Shown: positions 49,044 to 62,100 of the stretch, in pieces | How positions within the stretch are numbered: the first letter of the stretch is position 1 | How the letters are laid out: every line of letters starts with the position of its first letter | NCBI RefSeq assembly: GCF_036884655.1 | Contig: NC_088357.1 | Span: forward strand, 44,169,501-44,233,500 | DNA length: 64,000 bases | Direction of reading: 5' to 3' | Origin: Musa acuminata AAA Group | Lineage: Eukaryota; Streptophyta; Magnoliopsida; Zingiberales; Musaceae | Notes under the pieces: generated by a model | What the model was told of the DNA's origin: nothing | What the model saw: only the letters and a program-made list of their open reading frames with translations | Database searches by the model: none | Position numbers and translations under genes: made by a program

Positions 49044-50639
49044 CGGCAGTGTGAAGCATTCAAAATATGGCTAACTCCATAAGTCTATCACTTCAAAGTT
49101 AACTATGACAAATATAAACAAAATATATGTTAGGGTACATTATGAAGAACTTTCACTGAATGTGGTTCAATAAAGAGGGTGAACAAGTATCGTTGCCTCT
49201 ACTTTCTGTAGTAGTTATTTGAAACACTTTCATGGCATGAACTTATTGTCCAGCAAGACAATTGGCACTATTCTACACAAATGGAGGCAGAACAGTCAAA
49301 CCTACAACTAAGAACAAATGTTTCCTCAATATTAGGAAAAGCCTCATTCAGCAAATGCAAATAGTTAGAAAGCACAGCAAATTCATAATGATTTTCTTTT
49401 CTGAAATTTAAGATTAGTGCACGATTTCAAAATAATTTTATCTATTAATACAAATTTATGTTAAATGATTGTTGCAGCATAGCAATTTATTGTATCTCAA
49501 CCATAGCCTAGCCTATCACTTTCTTTCTTAATCATAAAATAATATAACATAAATCAATTATTGCATTAGATGCTATGAAGAACATGGTTAATAAATGTGT
49601 TTCACACATTCTTTTTGAAGAGAATTATACCGTTTTATTCTTCTTCCTAAAGGTACTCTTTTCTACAGTTGCACTGTGAGATATGTTCTTTATGGTGGAG
49701 AAACAACTAATGGAATATCCATTTTCTTGGAGTCATTTTTAGACCAAGAAACCAGAAAACCAATACTCTACTACTAATCATTTAAAGAAGATGAGAAAAA
49801 GAATTGATTAAAGGATGTCAAAACAGTGAAAATTTCATAGTAATTTTTACAGAATGTTCCTTCCATTACAGTATACACTGTATATCCATTAAACATAAAA
49901 AAATCTAAACTTAGCAATTTTGATGCATTCACCGGTCCAAAAAATATCATTGACTAGGTAAATATACATGTCATTGATTATTACAACAATATGGTTCCCA
50001 AGATTTTCCTTTGGTTTAACAAGTAATGGTAGTCTCATTACTGGAAAGGAAACAGCTTTGACCCCATATAAACCTTGAAATTGACCCATAAGTTAGACAC
50101 GACCGCTGAACTACCATTTCCAACCAATCTAATGAGCCCTAGGCACATCAATATGGCATTTAGAACTCATTCAGATGACAGACACATCTAACCTTGCAGG
50201 TGGTGAATTCCATGCTCCGGTACTTCTCAGTCTCGGAGAAGATCCTCGAGTGGAGCATCGGCGTGTAGGCGGCCTCGGCGCCGTACTTCCTACAGAGCAT
50301 CCGGAACGGCAGCTCGGAGTTGTCCACCATGGGCGCGACTACGAGCTTGGGAGCGCCCAGCCGATTCCAGTGGGCCCAGGCCCGGTCGACCCGGATCTCC
50401 CCGCTCAGCGGGCGGCCGATGGGCTCCGTCGGCGACAGCGGGGGCGGGTCGGAGAAGGAGCAGCGGTCGAGGGCAGCGCAGAGGCGCTCGTCAGGGTCCT
50501 CCTCGGACTCGAGTTGCGGCGGCGGGGGATCGGCGGCCATGGACGAGATAGGGTTTAGGCGGCGGAGAAGGCGGGCCTTGGGGGGAGGTTTGTAGGCGGC
50601 GGCGGCGGCGACGGAAGAGTGCAAAGGCCGAAACCTCAT
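42252..50639 (-). CDS. tRNA-dihydrouridine synthase (DUS1-like), 3 exons
   Basis: Minus-strand exons 50639-50193, 48808-48702 and 42990-42252 join in phase to 430 aa. The FMN-dependent TIM barrel is clear: [20 protein letters not shown], then [11 protein letters not shown], then [11 protein letters not shown] with C186 as the expected catalytic cysteine. [23 protein letters not shown] (FMN/substrate histidine) and IPVLANGNI (phosphate loop) follow. Family role: NADPH-dependent reduction of uridine in the tRNA D-loop (positions 16/17 for Dus1). The first 33 residues are Arg/Ala-rich and free of acidic residues, like an organelle transit peptide. A second in-frame ATG (codon 34, SSMAADPP) would give a cytosolic form. 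Intron 2 (5.7 kb) contains the hAT transposon. Confidence 0.92.
42991..44901 (-). other. Intron 2 of the DUS gene, part left of the transposon
   Basis: AT-rich intron sequence. Near 43110-43280 there are GGTAC/ACCAGT-type words that may be a worn-out relative of the GGTACCG element family. No ends could be defined. Confidence 0.4.
45248..45430. repeat. 28-bp GC-rich minisatellite in the transposon's left end
   Basis: Units of the form CGCTGCTCGCGCCTCCCGCG followed by AGCCTTCC repeat four to five times. The same unit is expanded in the deleted copy at about 59400-59690. Confidence 0.85.
45723..48336 (+). CDS. hAT transposase (BED finger, DUF659, C-terminal dimerisation), 4 exons with a broken splice acceptor
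   Basis: Exons 45723-46692, 46787-47596, 47675-47793 and 47881-48336 would give 784 aa. A BED zinc finger lies at about 18-70 (C37, C40, H54). A Lys/Glu linker follows, then the RNase H-like core with D254 (IMSDVWTD) and D315 (IITDNGSN) as candidate catalytic acids. The [10 protein letters not shown] motif and a C-terminal hAT dimerisation block come next ([39 protein letters not shown]). An acidic tail ends the protein. Phase is kept across all joins. However, the acceptor of intron 2 reads GCAA (47671-47674) instead of GCAG, so correct splicing looks impossible. Without it the product stops at 47616, lacking the dimerisation domain. Confidence 0.85.
47671..47674 (+). other. Mutated splice acceptor (AA for AG) in the transposase gene
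   Basis: The exon that must follow begins at 47675: the split codon G|CT gives Ala, then EWW. The two bases before it are AA. There is no AG in the 40 bases upstream, and the next AG downstream (47686) would shift the frame. A single G-to-A change explains it. Confidence 0.7.
48809..50192 (-). other. Intron 1 of the DUS gene with a TA/CATA-rich microsatellite
   Basis: Intron of about 1.4 kb. Between 48875 and 49042 it holds a compound TATA/TACATA/CACA microsatellite. This creates Tyr/Ile-only frames on both strands that are not genes. Confidence 0.85.
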
Positions 50640-52525
50640 GCGCTCTCCGTCCCACTTTGTAAGAATCGAGTCCTAACTTCTCAATTAAAACTGAAAAAAG
50701 GGCACTATTTTATACATCCCTCTAAAATAAGTGATTTCCGAATTTAGCCCTGTAAAATGGAGTTTTATCGCTTATATTATTATATAATTAAAACTTTTGG
50801 CATCAGAAAATCTAAATGACATTAATACACTTTAAATAACTATTATAATCATATCATATTACGACTATTTAGCTATTAAAATTATATTTTTTAACTCAGA
50901 AAATTTAATGTTAACTATATACATATATATATATATATGCTACAGTAGATCTCAGATCACTTACGAGCGTCATATACATTATTTGATGTAGAGAAATATA
51001 TATTTTATATAAAAATTTATACGTGAAAATTTACTATTTTAAAACTCTGAAAGGACAGAATTAAAGCCCAGAAAAATCCAATCATTAGGTTTTCTTCGTT
51101 GGAAAAGGTGAGCCAATCGTTCATTCATCCCGTACTGTAAGGACAGAAGTAGGAAGATGAGAGGAGACATAATATTTATGTTCCATCGTCAGTGTTTTTG
51201 ATGGTTGCGTAATATTCATCTATGAAGTCATTGGGCAAATAAACTTTTCCAATAAAGCATATTTAATTTACAGAATGATACAAGTCATGAAAAAGAAATT
51301 AATTGCACTGTACAGAGCATTACACACCCATACAAGACTGAATCCACAGCACGAATTATGGAGGAGCATGCTAGCTTCCCATCAAGTTTCATGTGAAACC
51401 CCAGCGTAATCCTACATAAGGAACAGATGCACATGAGAAGAATTAACAATGGCACCAAGACCTGGTAAAATAAATAAAATGAAATAATTATGCATTAGTT
51501 CTACTTAAATCCAAATTACAAAGGCCTTTTATTTGTGCAACATTTTCCTAATTCATCAAGCAGAACGTTCTCTCTTAGCTAAAAGAAAAACCTGTTGATT
51601 GATCATCAGTCGGAAAAGGATAATGCCAATCATAGACTAACTCTTGGCATGCTAAAATAATTTGTACGATCCTTGTATTCTCTTGATGACTCAGTTACTT
51701 ATGCAAAGAAATTTGAATAAGAGAGCAATTACAAGAATTGGAGAACATATCATGGATGATGTAATGGAGAAGACAAATAAGAAACATAATAAGCTCTGTC
51801 AACTTCCCCATATATAGGACATGATGACTAAATTTAGACCCCATATGACATGTACCAGTGGATATTCAGCTTAATTTTTATCTGTTGTTTCAGATCTTTC
51901 TGTCAACAGAAGCAACAAACAGAAGTGACCATAAACATTAAAAGAAAACTCATACTAAAGAAAGATGCAGACCTATTATGATTCAAACCTGGGCTTTCAA
52001 TTAACTCAACCTACCTGTAACAATTTGTTTCTATTATGTTGATCTATTCCATTCAATCCTTCTCAATATTTTGGGTTCGCTGTATTCTTTACAAGAATTG
52101 GTTAAACAACTATCGGGTAGAAAGATACCTTAGTTTCTTAAAATAGGGACTAATATTTTATTATTTTAAGCATCATTCGATGAATATTATTATATATGGA
52201 GAGTTTATCCCCTTTTGCCGCAAAATATCCATTTTACAGGAATCAATAACTTTCAGAATATGACTCTAAATAGGAACAAGCGTGATTTATACTACACCCA
52301 TATTGAGATATTTTGAAACTAAATTCACATAAGGAATTTAGAGATTAAATTTACCTTTGCAAATAAGGAAGAAAATATAATTCTATTTCAGATCCCAGTA
52401 CAACTAGCACTCTACCATCCAAGTAGGACAATTCATTTTCGAGATTCGATATGATTCTAACTTGGTCTTTACCTAGATCTAATCTCCAAAAGGTTTAATT
52501 TGATTATCTTCCAACATGTGTTATT
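50640..52525. other. Spacer between the DUS and PHAF1 genes
   Basis: Upstream region of the DUS gene and downstream region of the PHAF1 gene. It is AT-rich with a short TA run near 50920-50937. No gene or clear promoter element is supported. Confidence 0.4.
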
Positions 52526-52744
52526 AATTGAATCAAGGTTCGCAATACCGTACCGGAGTTTCGATCTAACTCGATACCGGTACGGTACGGTATATCGCTC
52601 GGTACACCCAGGTGTACCGAGCGGTATATCCAGGCGTGCCGAGCACTGTAGCACTGCTACAGTACCGCTACAGTACCGGATCGGTAACAGGCGATCCGTG
52701 TACCGGAAGCCTGTCGGACCGGTACTGCAAACCATGAATTGAAT
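52526..52744. mobile_element. MITE of the GGTACCG hAT family, 203 bp
   Basis: The element spans 52534-52736 and is flanked by a perfect 8-bp duplication AATTGAAT (52526-52533 and 52737-52744). It begins CAAGGTTCGCAATACCGTAC and ends GGTACTGCAAACCATG, so the terminal inverted repeat is imperfect (CAAGGTTCGC versus CATGGTTTGC). Inside it shares the phrases GCTCGGTACACC, TGTAGCACTGCTACAGT and GTCGGACCGGTAC (or close variants) with the 1.6-kb element at 18998. It is therefore a miniature relative with no coding capacity. Confidence 0.88.
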
Positions 52745-53164
52745 ATCATGACCCACTAGTGAATACGTCCAAGTGCTGTGAAGTCGAGCAAAGATCTGGA
52801 TCAGCCCATCTAGGCTGCTGGGCTTTGATTTTCGCAAGATCCTTTTTACTAATATAAGAGTCATTAGATCACTAAGGATTCTATTATAACAAATCCCCAC
52901 CTCTCAAATTCACCTTGGCCACAAAGTGGTTCTTCTGGAATCATTAGACCCATGTTGAAACTGGAAGTCAAACAAGTCATTTCATCTTCATTGGACAAGA
53001 CAGTAAATTAGGAATAAGAAACACATGACCATCTGTGTTAAAGACTGGAAGTACTTCCGAAAGAATAACTTGAATGCAGTGTGGAACATCTAGGAAGCTG
53101 CAAAAAATATTAATATTAACTAATTAATGAAGATGAATTATAGAAGTTGACATGCAAACATACC

Positions 53165-56100
53165 TTAAGATTGGAACAGAGTAACAGTAGCTATATAACC
53201 ATTCTTCATAACCTAGTAAAGTGCAAGAAACACAATATTCAAAGGTCAATTTCAATAGAAAATTTTCCTGCACAGGGTTCAATGAAGTGAAAACCTTGGC
53301 AAGGATACTAAATAAAAGTTTACAGCAGACTTTGTATTTCTGACCTCGAATGCCACATTTTGGTATCCATAGACAAAAGTTGATCCAAATGGATTGGTCA
53401 TTGAACCTTGTGTTTGAATTGCAGCACGACCACCATCCCCAAGAATCTCCTACATGTATATGTGAAATAAATTTTCTTTCAAAAAGCTGACGTAGTCATT
53501 GATTAAAGAAATACTTGTAATTCAGTTGTGAAGTTTGCGATCCAAACTAAGAAGCAACATGTATGGATAGAGATATAAAATTTTTAAATTATAAGAAGAT
53601 AGAATTCACAAAACACTATCCACCTCTGGTGAGCAATCTCTAATGGTCAAAAAAGACTAAAGGTCATCCATTTCAATTGAACTAGGGTAATCTAGTCTTG
53701 ATTTCTTGAATAAAATGTAACACTGTCCTACTTTAATTTTTCAACAAGCTTTTCTTTTCATAAAAAATCAAATACTAGTTCACAGTTAACAAAACACTAA
53801 GCGTTTCACAAGAAATTACAGTCAAGGCTGATAAAGATATGCATTTCAGTTGGGGCAGGGATTTCCTGGTTCCTTGATGCTAACACTTCCACTTTGATTG
53901 CATACAAAAAATGTTTTGTTTTATTTCCACATGAACTCGTATGTTAATTCGAAGCATGCAAACCACATTTTGAACATATCAAAATCAATTATTATTAAAT
54001 AACTGACCTCTATCTTTGGTATATTATAGGACTAATAAACATCAAACAACTGTTTTGTTTCCACATGAAATCATCTATGAATTCTTAGCATGAAAACCAC
54101 AGTTTGAACACACCAAAATCAATTGATGTAAGTTAAAGTGACCTTTATCTTCTTGTGGATCATAGGCTAGTAAACACAAACAGCAACAAAAAATCTTAAT
54201 GATGGAAGACTAAGATCAGAGTAGCCTATAAAACTGCTTACTCTGAAGATCACCGCAATGTAAATATAGCACCAAAAGGTAAATGAATTTCCAACATTAC
54301 AAAAACATGAACTTATAACCTGTTAATTCTAAGCATGCAAACCACATTTTGAACATATCAAAATCAATTATTATTAAATAACTGACCTTTATCTTTGGTA
54401 TATAATAGGACTAATAAACATCAAACAGCTGTTTTATTTCCACATGAAATCATACATGAACTCTTAGCATGCAAACCACAGTTTGAACACACCAAAATCA
54501 ATTGATATAAGTTAAGTGACCTTTATCTTCGTGGATCATAGGCTAGTAAACACAAACAGCCACAAAAAACCTTAACGATGGAAGACTAAGATCAGAGTAG
54601 CCTACAAAACTGCTTACTCTGAAGCTCAACGCAATGTAAATATAGCATCGAAAGGTAAATGAATTTCCAACATTACAAAAACATGAACTTATAACCTGGT
54701 AAACCAAAGGTCAATTTTTAATTGCAAAATGATTCAGTTAGATGCAAAACCAAATATAATGAGCTTGAAGAGTTTCTACTACAAACTTGCATAGTTGCAA
54801 AGCTTCACCTTTACTTGTTCCCATTTTGTGTTTGGCGTGATGCAATTTTTAGAAGTATTACCAGGTTGAATTGTTCCTTTATCTACAAAAAGAAAGCATA
54901 TGTTAAATAATTCAGATGTCAGCAAATCAACTTCAAATATTAAAGTGTAACAGTATTCACCATCAGAGTCATAGATAACAAAGTTGCATTTCATATATGT
55001 ATTGAAGTCTGAATGCCCTGGAAAATTTGTGTGTAACACGAACTTCTTGATTTTATGTGTCTGCATATTCAAGATACAGGAACATAGATAATAGAATATT
55101 AGAGACCAATAACGACCTGTATTGTGTATTCAGGAAAATAACAGTACAAATCTTTCTTTTTGATATCCACCTGTCCATCAAATAAAATGTCCAGACCACG
55201 AGAGAAATAATTATAAAAGTAATCTCCACAAATAGTTGTCCGAGGACGGGGATCTGAAGCAGAGTGGATAACCATTTGATCAACCTAGAACATTAAAGAA
55301 ACATCAAACCCTCAACATCTAACTAGATAATGCCATGCTATCTACTACAACAATCTTATCCAGAAAATTTAACCATATAGAAGTTACTGGAGCAAATCTA
55401 GGGTTTTGTCTTATGTTTTAAACCTACCATATAGGAATTGTTGTCCAAGTAATTTAAACATCAAGCCTTGCATCCTCTGTCTCAAACATTTCAAGATTCC
55501 AACATCACCTAAGTTTGTAAGAGCATTTGCTTTCATAAGTTCAGAAATTAGATATCAGCTTGTATTTAGCTCCTACTGAGCTTGTATGTTTTACTGCACA
55601 TCTTTTTACTCCAAAATATCTATGCCATAGTTTAAAACAGAAATTAATAGATAACATAAAATCAGTCAACTAAAAATGAGATCCAATTACACATAGTAAA
55701 ACGGCAGGAACATACCAGATGCCCTAGATAAATGACATCTTCACTCTACTTTGATTAGTATTTCTGTGGTTCTACTACAATCACACATCCTCATGTTCAC
55801 AGTTTACACTTAAATGTATTTTAATTAACTAAAAACCACAAGTTAGGCAACCAAATGATTAAAGGCTGTACTTTTTTTTCCTAGAATCTACAACTCTTAA
55901 GTTGCCGAGACTCAGAAGCAACACTGTATGGACTAAAAATTGTAGGGTATCTCTTTCATAGGGATCTTCAAAGCTTAATAACAAGAAAAACTAAAAATTT
56001 AATTTGAAATTAGAACAAAAAACAAATGGCAAAATTACTTACCTGCTTTTGGTGGATTCCACAAGGACGACCTAACTCCGTCCAAACGTCCTACAAAAAC

Positions 56101-59100
56101 ATCTACTAGCAAATAATCAGATCATCTTTGGTATAGTATAGGGTTCGGAAAAAATAATAAAATGAAAATATTATATACACACATGGAAAATAGTAAAACA
56201 TTGCTAATAACTATTACAGCACATGGCATCTTATAGAGAGGGATTTTCACAAGCAAACTTATAAATAAAAAAATTAAACATCCGGATACATTTAGGTAAG
56301 AAATAAACATCCTTCTTTCATGAAAAAGAAGAAAACAACTTGCCTGAGGTGATGCACCAAAAGGAATGTGCTGACCTCCAACAGTGAACCATAATTCTTC
56401 TCCTAGCTATAGATGAGAAGGCAAAAAGGACATAAGTCATAGGTCTAACGATGGCATGCCATATCCAAATTATTGAATACAAAAGTTTTGCTGCACAGTA
56501 CTGCATGATTGTGAGACTTAAAACAATACTGCCTGAGCAGAATGAAAACACAGCATATCCAAATTATTGAATACAGAAGTTTTGCTGCACACAACTGCAT
56601 GATTGTGAAACTTAAAACAATACTGCCTGAGTAGAATTAGCATATACTAGAAATTGGAAGATCCGAACCTTAGCATGCACCTCTTCCATGTATAGACTGC
56701 CAGCAGGCAGCGGAGGAACTGAAGCTTTGTCAAGAAGTGATCCCACACCAACTTTACTATCTGAAGAACCATCATACACAGAGACACGGCATGCAACTGG
56801 AGTTGTTCCATCGGGGAACTCAAGAGGCAACTCTGCTGAGACTGTCATGGTAGTTAGGTTATTTTAGTTGTTAATAACAAATTTCATAATGACAAACAAG
56901 GGAAGTGGTAAAAACTTGAAAAGTATCAACTATCAAGTACCTTCTCCATTTTGGCAGCAATATGTATATTGGCTTGGAATGGGAAAAGCAAAAGACAACC
57001 CCTACAAGCAGAGTTATTATGTAATACAACATTCAAATATGAAGCTGCAAAATTGTATTTATACAAGATCATGCAGTCACCATATTTACCGGATAAAATA
57101 ATGTATAAATTCCTCTATCTTGGTCATAAGTTCCAGGATACGTGGGTCCAAAAAGTGCATAGACTGCTACAAAGGTGGCTAATGTTGAAGGACCACTAAG
57201 GATAAAAAGATTAATAAGATCTTACTATAAATCACTGATAAGAATACAGAAAAAATAAACTAACCCAATTAGAGAATTTGCATAACGCATCTGTAACCGT
57301 TTGACATCATAAACCTCAATGAGACGCAACCTCTGCAAAAAAAAGAAAAAAAAAAAAAAAAGCAAGTTCTAAAATTTAAAACAGCAAGAAGCAAATCATA
57401 ACATTCAAAGAGGAAGAATCAAGGGTCTAAGTCAGAAGAACTACAGTATACAGTAATTTACCATGTTATTCAATGGCAAAATTTGCCCATTCCTAAATTC
57501 CTACTAAATTTCCACAATTACTAAATTTTGTGTAAGCCAAGGAATTTATTTAGTTCACCATAATTATGATGCCAATTATGTTGCAAAAGTAGCAGTAAGA
57601 TTATTAATTCCACAAATTACTAAACAACCCAGTGACTCATATTCTTCCAATAAATGCATACATAGTATGCACTTAAAGATGTATCTAAAAAAATCCAAGT
57701 GTCCTCCACCACTTTTAACATGATTAACAAAAAACATAAGGATACCTGTGACCAAGGATCAAAACGCAGATGAAAACCATGATCCGGAAAACTAATAACA
57801 ATGTCCAACTTTAGAGGCTCCTGCAACATATTGAAAATAATACAACCAACATATAAGGACATTAAAATGCATAGCCAATGTCAAGTAAACATTTTAGCTC
57901 ATAGCTGTGCATGCTAGGACATCAGAGAAAAAGTTATGGTACCTTCTAAGAATCCAATGTACAGAAGTATACGTATATATTGCTTTAGAATTTATAAAAT
58001 AATATAAAAGGTAGATTTTGTAAGTAACTTTCGAGGACATTAAGGTAAAACGTATAAGTGAGATACAACGAGTACCTAGGAGAGACAAAAAAGACATAAT
58101 GGCCCAAAATGTAACGAAAAAATATTTGTAAAAAAAGATGTTTTTCCTAACTATTAAGTTAAAAATCAAAGAGTTTAAAGCATATCTTGGGAACTAGTTA
58201 TTCCAGTAAAAAACTGAGATTTGCTAGCAAGGGACACAAAGTTCCATGTGGAACTAGCCATATAAGGTGAACCACCATCCATCGACACTGAAACCAGATG
58301 TTTTTTAATGTATGAAGTCAACCTAATAGCCAATGGCTTTTGCACCACTCTATTCATGGCATGCATGTATAATTCTGCTCCATGGTCAAGTGTCTAATTT
58401 ATCCATCTCCGCAAATTCTTCCTCTTCTACTTGCCCAAGGACTTCAAAGAAGCTTCTTCACCTTCAACATCCATAATCAAAAGGTTGGAAACAGCCACAC
58501 CCTTATGACCAAAAGTTGACTCTCATTACAATGAAAACATAGCCCTTTCCTTATTTTGTAGGTTACTCTTGCCCAAATAATATGATGAAGCTAACCTATG
58601 ACTGAAATATCTCTGCTCTCTCCCTCTTTGGTTTTGTTGAGAATTCCTTGAGGATTTTTCTCTCAAGAGTCGATGACTTCTGTGTCAAGTGAGATAGGGT
58701 CACAATGACTGACTCTGCCCTTGCCCTTGCTGGTTCCTAGGCAGTCCAGATAGGGGTTTTAGCTGGGTCTAGGATAAGGACAAGGCCCATAGAACCTTCT
58801 TTGTAGCAAAGATACATTCATTTGAAACTATTATGGATAAATTATATTTTATCAACAATCCTTGTGCCAATAGATGCACAAATTACATGTGTAATATGTT
58901 AACTATGCATGTGAAACATGTATGAACTCATTTATGAGTAAACTAGATTAAAAAGTTCTAAAGTGTAAGAAAAAATTTATTTGCTACAAAATTCACCAGT
59001 CACTAACATTTTGTGGCCCAGTGATTTAAAAAGCGCTATGCGCCAAAAGGCGTCAAGGTCCAAAAACGCCCGAGGCGCTAGGCGCTCGCCTAGGCGCTCG

Positions 59101-62100
59101 CCCGAGCGAAGCGAGGCGCTAAAATATAAAAATATATAATATAATTAATAAATATAATTATTTAAAATTTTAAATAAAAATATGCTATTAAATTAAAAAA
59201 ATCTAAGATACAAAATCACAAAATTAATAACATTAAAATCAAAATAATATATTATTAATCTATTAATGAAAATTAATCATTTCAAAATTCAAATAAACTT
59301 AATATTAAGATTTAAGAGTATACTGAGCAGTCTGAGCTTGACGGAGAAAGGAAGCAGCGGCGAGCGGCGGGGAGAAAAGGAAAGGGAGCGGGAGGCGCGA
59401 GTAGCGGGAGGGCTCGCGGGAGTCGCGAGCAGAGGGAGGGCTCGCGGCAGCTGGGAGGGCTCGCGGGAGGCGCGAGCAGCGGGAGTCGCGAGCAGAGGGA
59501 AGGCTCGCGGGAGGGCTCGAGGGAGGCGCGAGCAGCGGGAAGGCTCGCAGGAGGGCTCGCAGGAGACGCGAGCAGCGAGAGGGCTCGCGGGAGGGCTCGC
59601 AGGAGGCGCGAGCAGCGAGAGGGCTTGCGGGAGGCGCGAGCAGCGGGAAGGCTCGCGGGAGGCGCGAGCAGCGACAGCGGCGAGCAGCGTCAGCGGGAGC
59701 AGCGGCAGCGAGCGACGAGATCGCGATCGCGATCGAGAGCGACAGCGGCAGCGGCAGCAGGTTAGTGTTGGGTTAGGGTTAGGGTTGGGGTTATATCGGT
59801 TTAGTTGGTTCGATTGAACCAACTAACAACCGAACCAGGACCGAACCAAACCTAAAATTCTGGTTCGGTCGCCTTGGTTTACCCAGGCGCTCGCCCGAAG
59901 CGCCCAGCACCTGGGCTCGGGCGAGCGCCCAGGCGGCGCCTGTTTGAAGCGCGCCGCCTGGGACATTAGCGAGGCGCTCAGGCCTCGCCTCGCCTCGCCC
60001 GAGCGCCTAGGCGAGCGCCCGAGCGCCTTTTGCAATCACTGTGGCCATCATTCAGAGTCTATTAGAGCATACCAATATTCAGCTTAAAAAATAAAGTAAA
60101 AGTTATATGCATGCATAGCAATTAATAGAAATGAAATGAAGCAAAGAACAATTCACGGGCAGTAAGCACTCCAACCTCATCAAGATACTTCACATGGACC
60201 ACATCATATATGTTGGGTTGATGCTCAACTTGAGCAAATGCTTCATGTAATGGCATACCTATATGAAGTACCCAGAATGTGAACATAGCATAGCCAAAGA
60301 AAGACAGAGTATTATTAGAAGTTTCAAGATTATTAACATTTGAAATGTAACTTCAAGCTTTAATCTTCCTAGAGATTAGAGAACCATGGCCTTGAAGCAT
60401 GAGAAAGAAACTATGTTCTGCATATGATCATATTACCATAAATACCATCTTCATGCACAACAAGTTCAAATCTTAAACAAAGCTAGCTACGTATTTGCTT
60501 GTGGTGAGTCTGTCATATTTAACTAACCAACAAGCCCATTCTGACCAAAATAAGATTAATGTAGTTTCAAAACGATTACAAAAGCTCAACCTTAGATGCA
60601 ATTGAAAATTTTCTGTGGAAAATAATAAACATTTATGATAAGTTGTCCACCACCTAAAATTTTAGGAGACTGATTATAATAATACGAATAAAAAATGCTC
60701 AGATTATGTTTCTTCACAACTTATAATAGACCATAGGCTGAGTTCTTATCCATCGGAAACAAGGTATGATATAATCAATCCAAAAGTTATTAATTTAATG
60801 TTGTAAAGTGTTGTTATGGCTTCCTAGTATTGAGGATAAGAATGAAAATGGATAGATCACGCAATTTATGGTTTATATTGTAAAAGTTATAGTATCCTCT
60901 TCAAAAGTATTTGTCGAGTGATGAGGTTAACTTATTGTTCACATCTCCCATAAAAGTAGATGCTTAAAAGGCCATGAGGACATGCTTAGCAGGGTATTAA
61001 TTTAATAATGTCTTAGTAGTAATCTCTTCCCTCTTCTCTTGTTATGTGAAGCCTCTCTTCTACTCGGAGGATGCATAAAAGTGATTCAATCTTCCATGAT
61101 AAATGTCTACACGCTTTACAATGACACCTATGACATCCATAGATATCTAAGGGCACAACCCTAACAAATTCTATAGCATCTCCAATGCTAGTGACAATTG
61201 CTTTTTGTGCATATTATGGATCTTACTTCAAACCATATGCTTCCAAATAAATTGGAAAATCTAGGTGCTGTAGTTATGAAAAAGGCAACAAGTTGCTTAT
61301 CAAGAAAAATTAGCAGCTATCAGCTGTGAAGAAAATAAGATGCGATCCAGCTGAACCAATTACAACAGGTTTCAGAAAACTTAGCAATAAGAACTAAATC
61401 AATTAATGTAAAACCCAATAGCATAATTGTGCTAAATAGAGCAGTAACAGCAAAGAAGAAAGAGAAAATTGAGTAGGATAGAACAGGCAAGAAAGAGAAA
61501 AAGAGACTAGACATTTTTTTTCCTTCTCAAATAACTTCAACATATATAATCACCAAAAAATCTCTTCCTTTATTTATTACAATCCAATGTAACTTCAACA
61601 AAGCCTACCAAAAGCTCAGAATAAGTCACCATAAAATCAATGTAGCATAATATTCACACTATAGTGATTAGTGATGCATACTGTACCACATCTGAAAAGA
61701 TACTTAATTGGTATGAACTTTACTTCCAAACCAGCAAGCTGCACCAAAATATCGTATCATATCGAGGTGAAATCTAACTAGAATCAAGTAAATAGATTAC
61801 ACCCAGATTGACTGAATTAGCATCTACAAGAACCTAATATATTGAGCATTCCATTTTTCCAAACTGAATCGAAATTATTGTGATTGAGCACAAGCCTTGT
61901 ATCTATTTCAATGGCCTTTGATATGTTGTAAATAATCCTTTCTTCCTATAGAAACATGTTGGTTCAGGGTATTGAGCAACATGGAAACTGAGAACTCCTA
62001 CTCCATTATGAACCCCTTGATTTAAGTTATGATAATTCAGTATAGTCATTTAAGCAAACAATTCTTTTTACCTTTTTTTGACTAGTCTACCCACATTCTA

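Noticed and set aside
48857..49063. Tyr/Ile-rich frames on both strands
   Set aside because: They are translations of the TA/TACA microsatellite in DUS intron 1.
59266..59822. Arg/Gly/Glu-rich frames (about 180 codons) on both strands in PHAF1 intron 2
   Set aside because: They are the same GC minisatellite inside the deleted transposon copy, not a gene.
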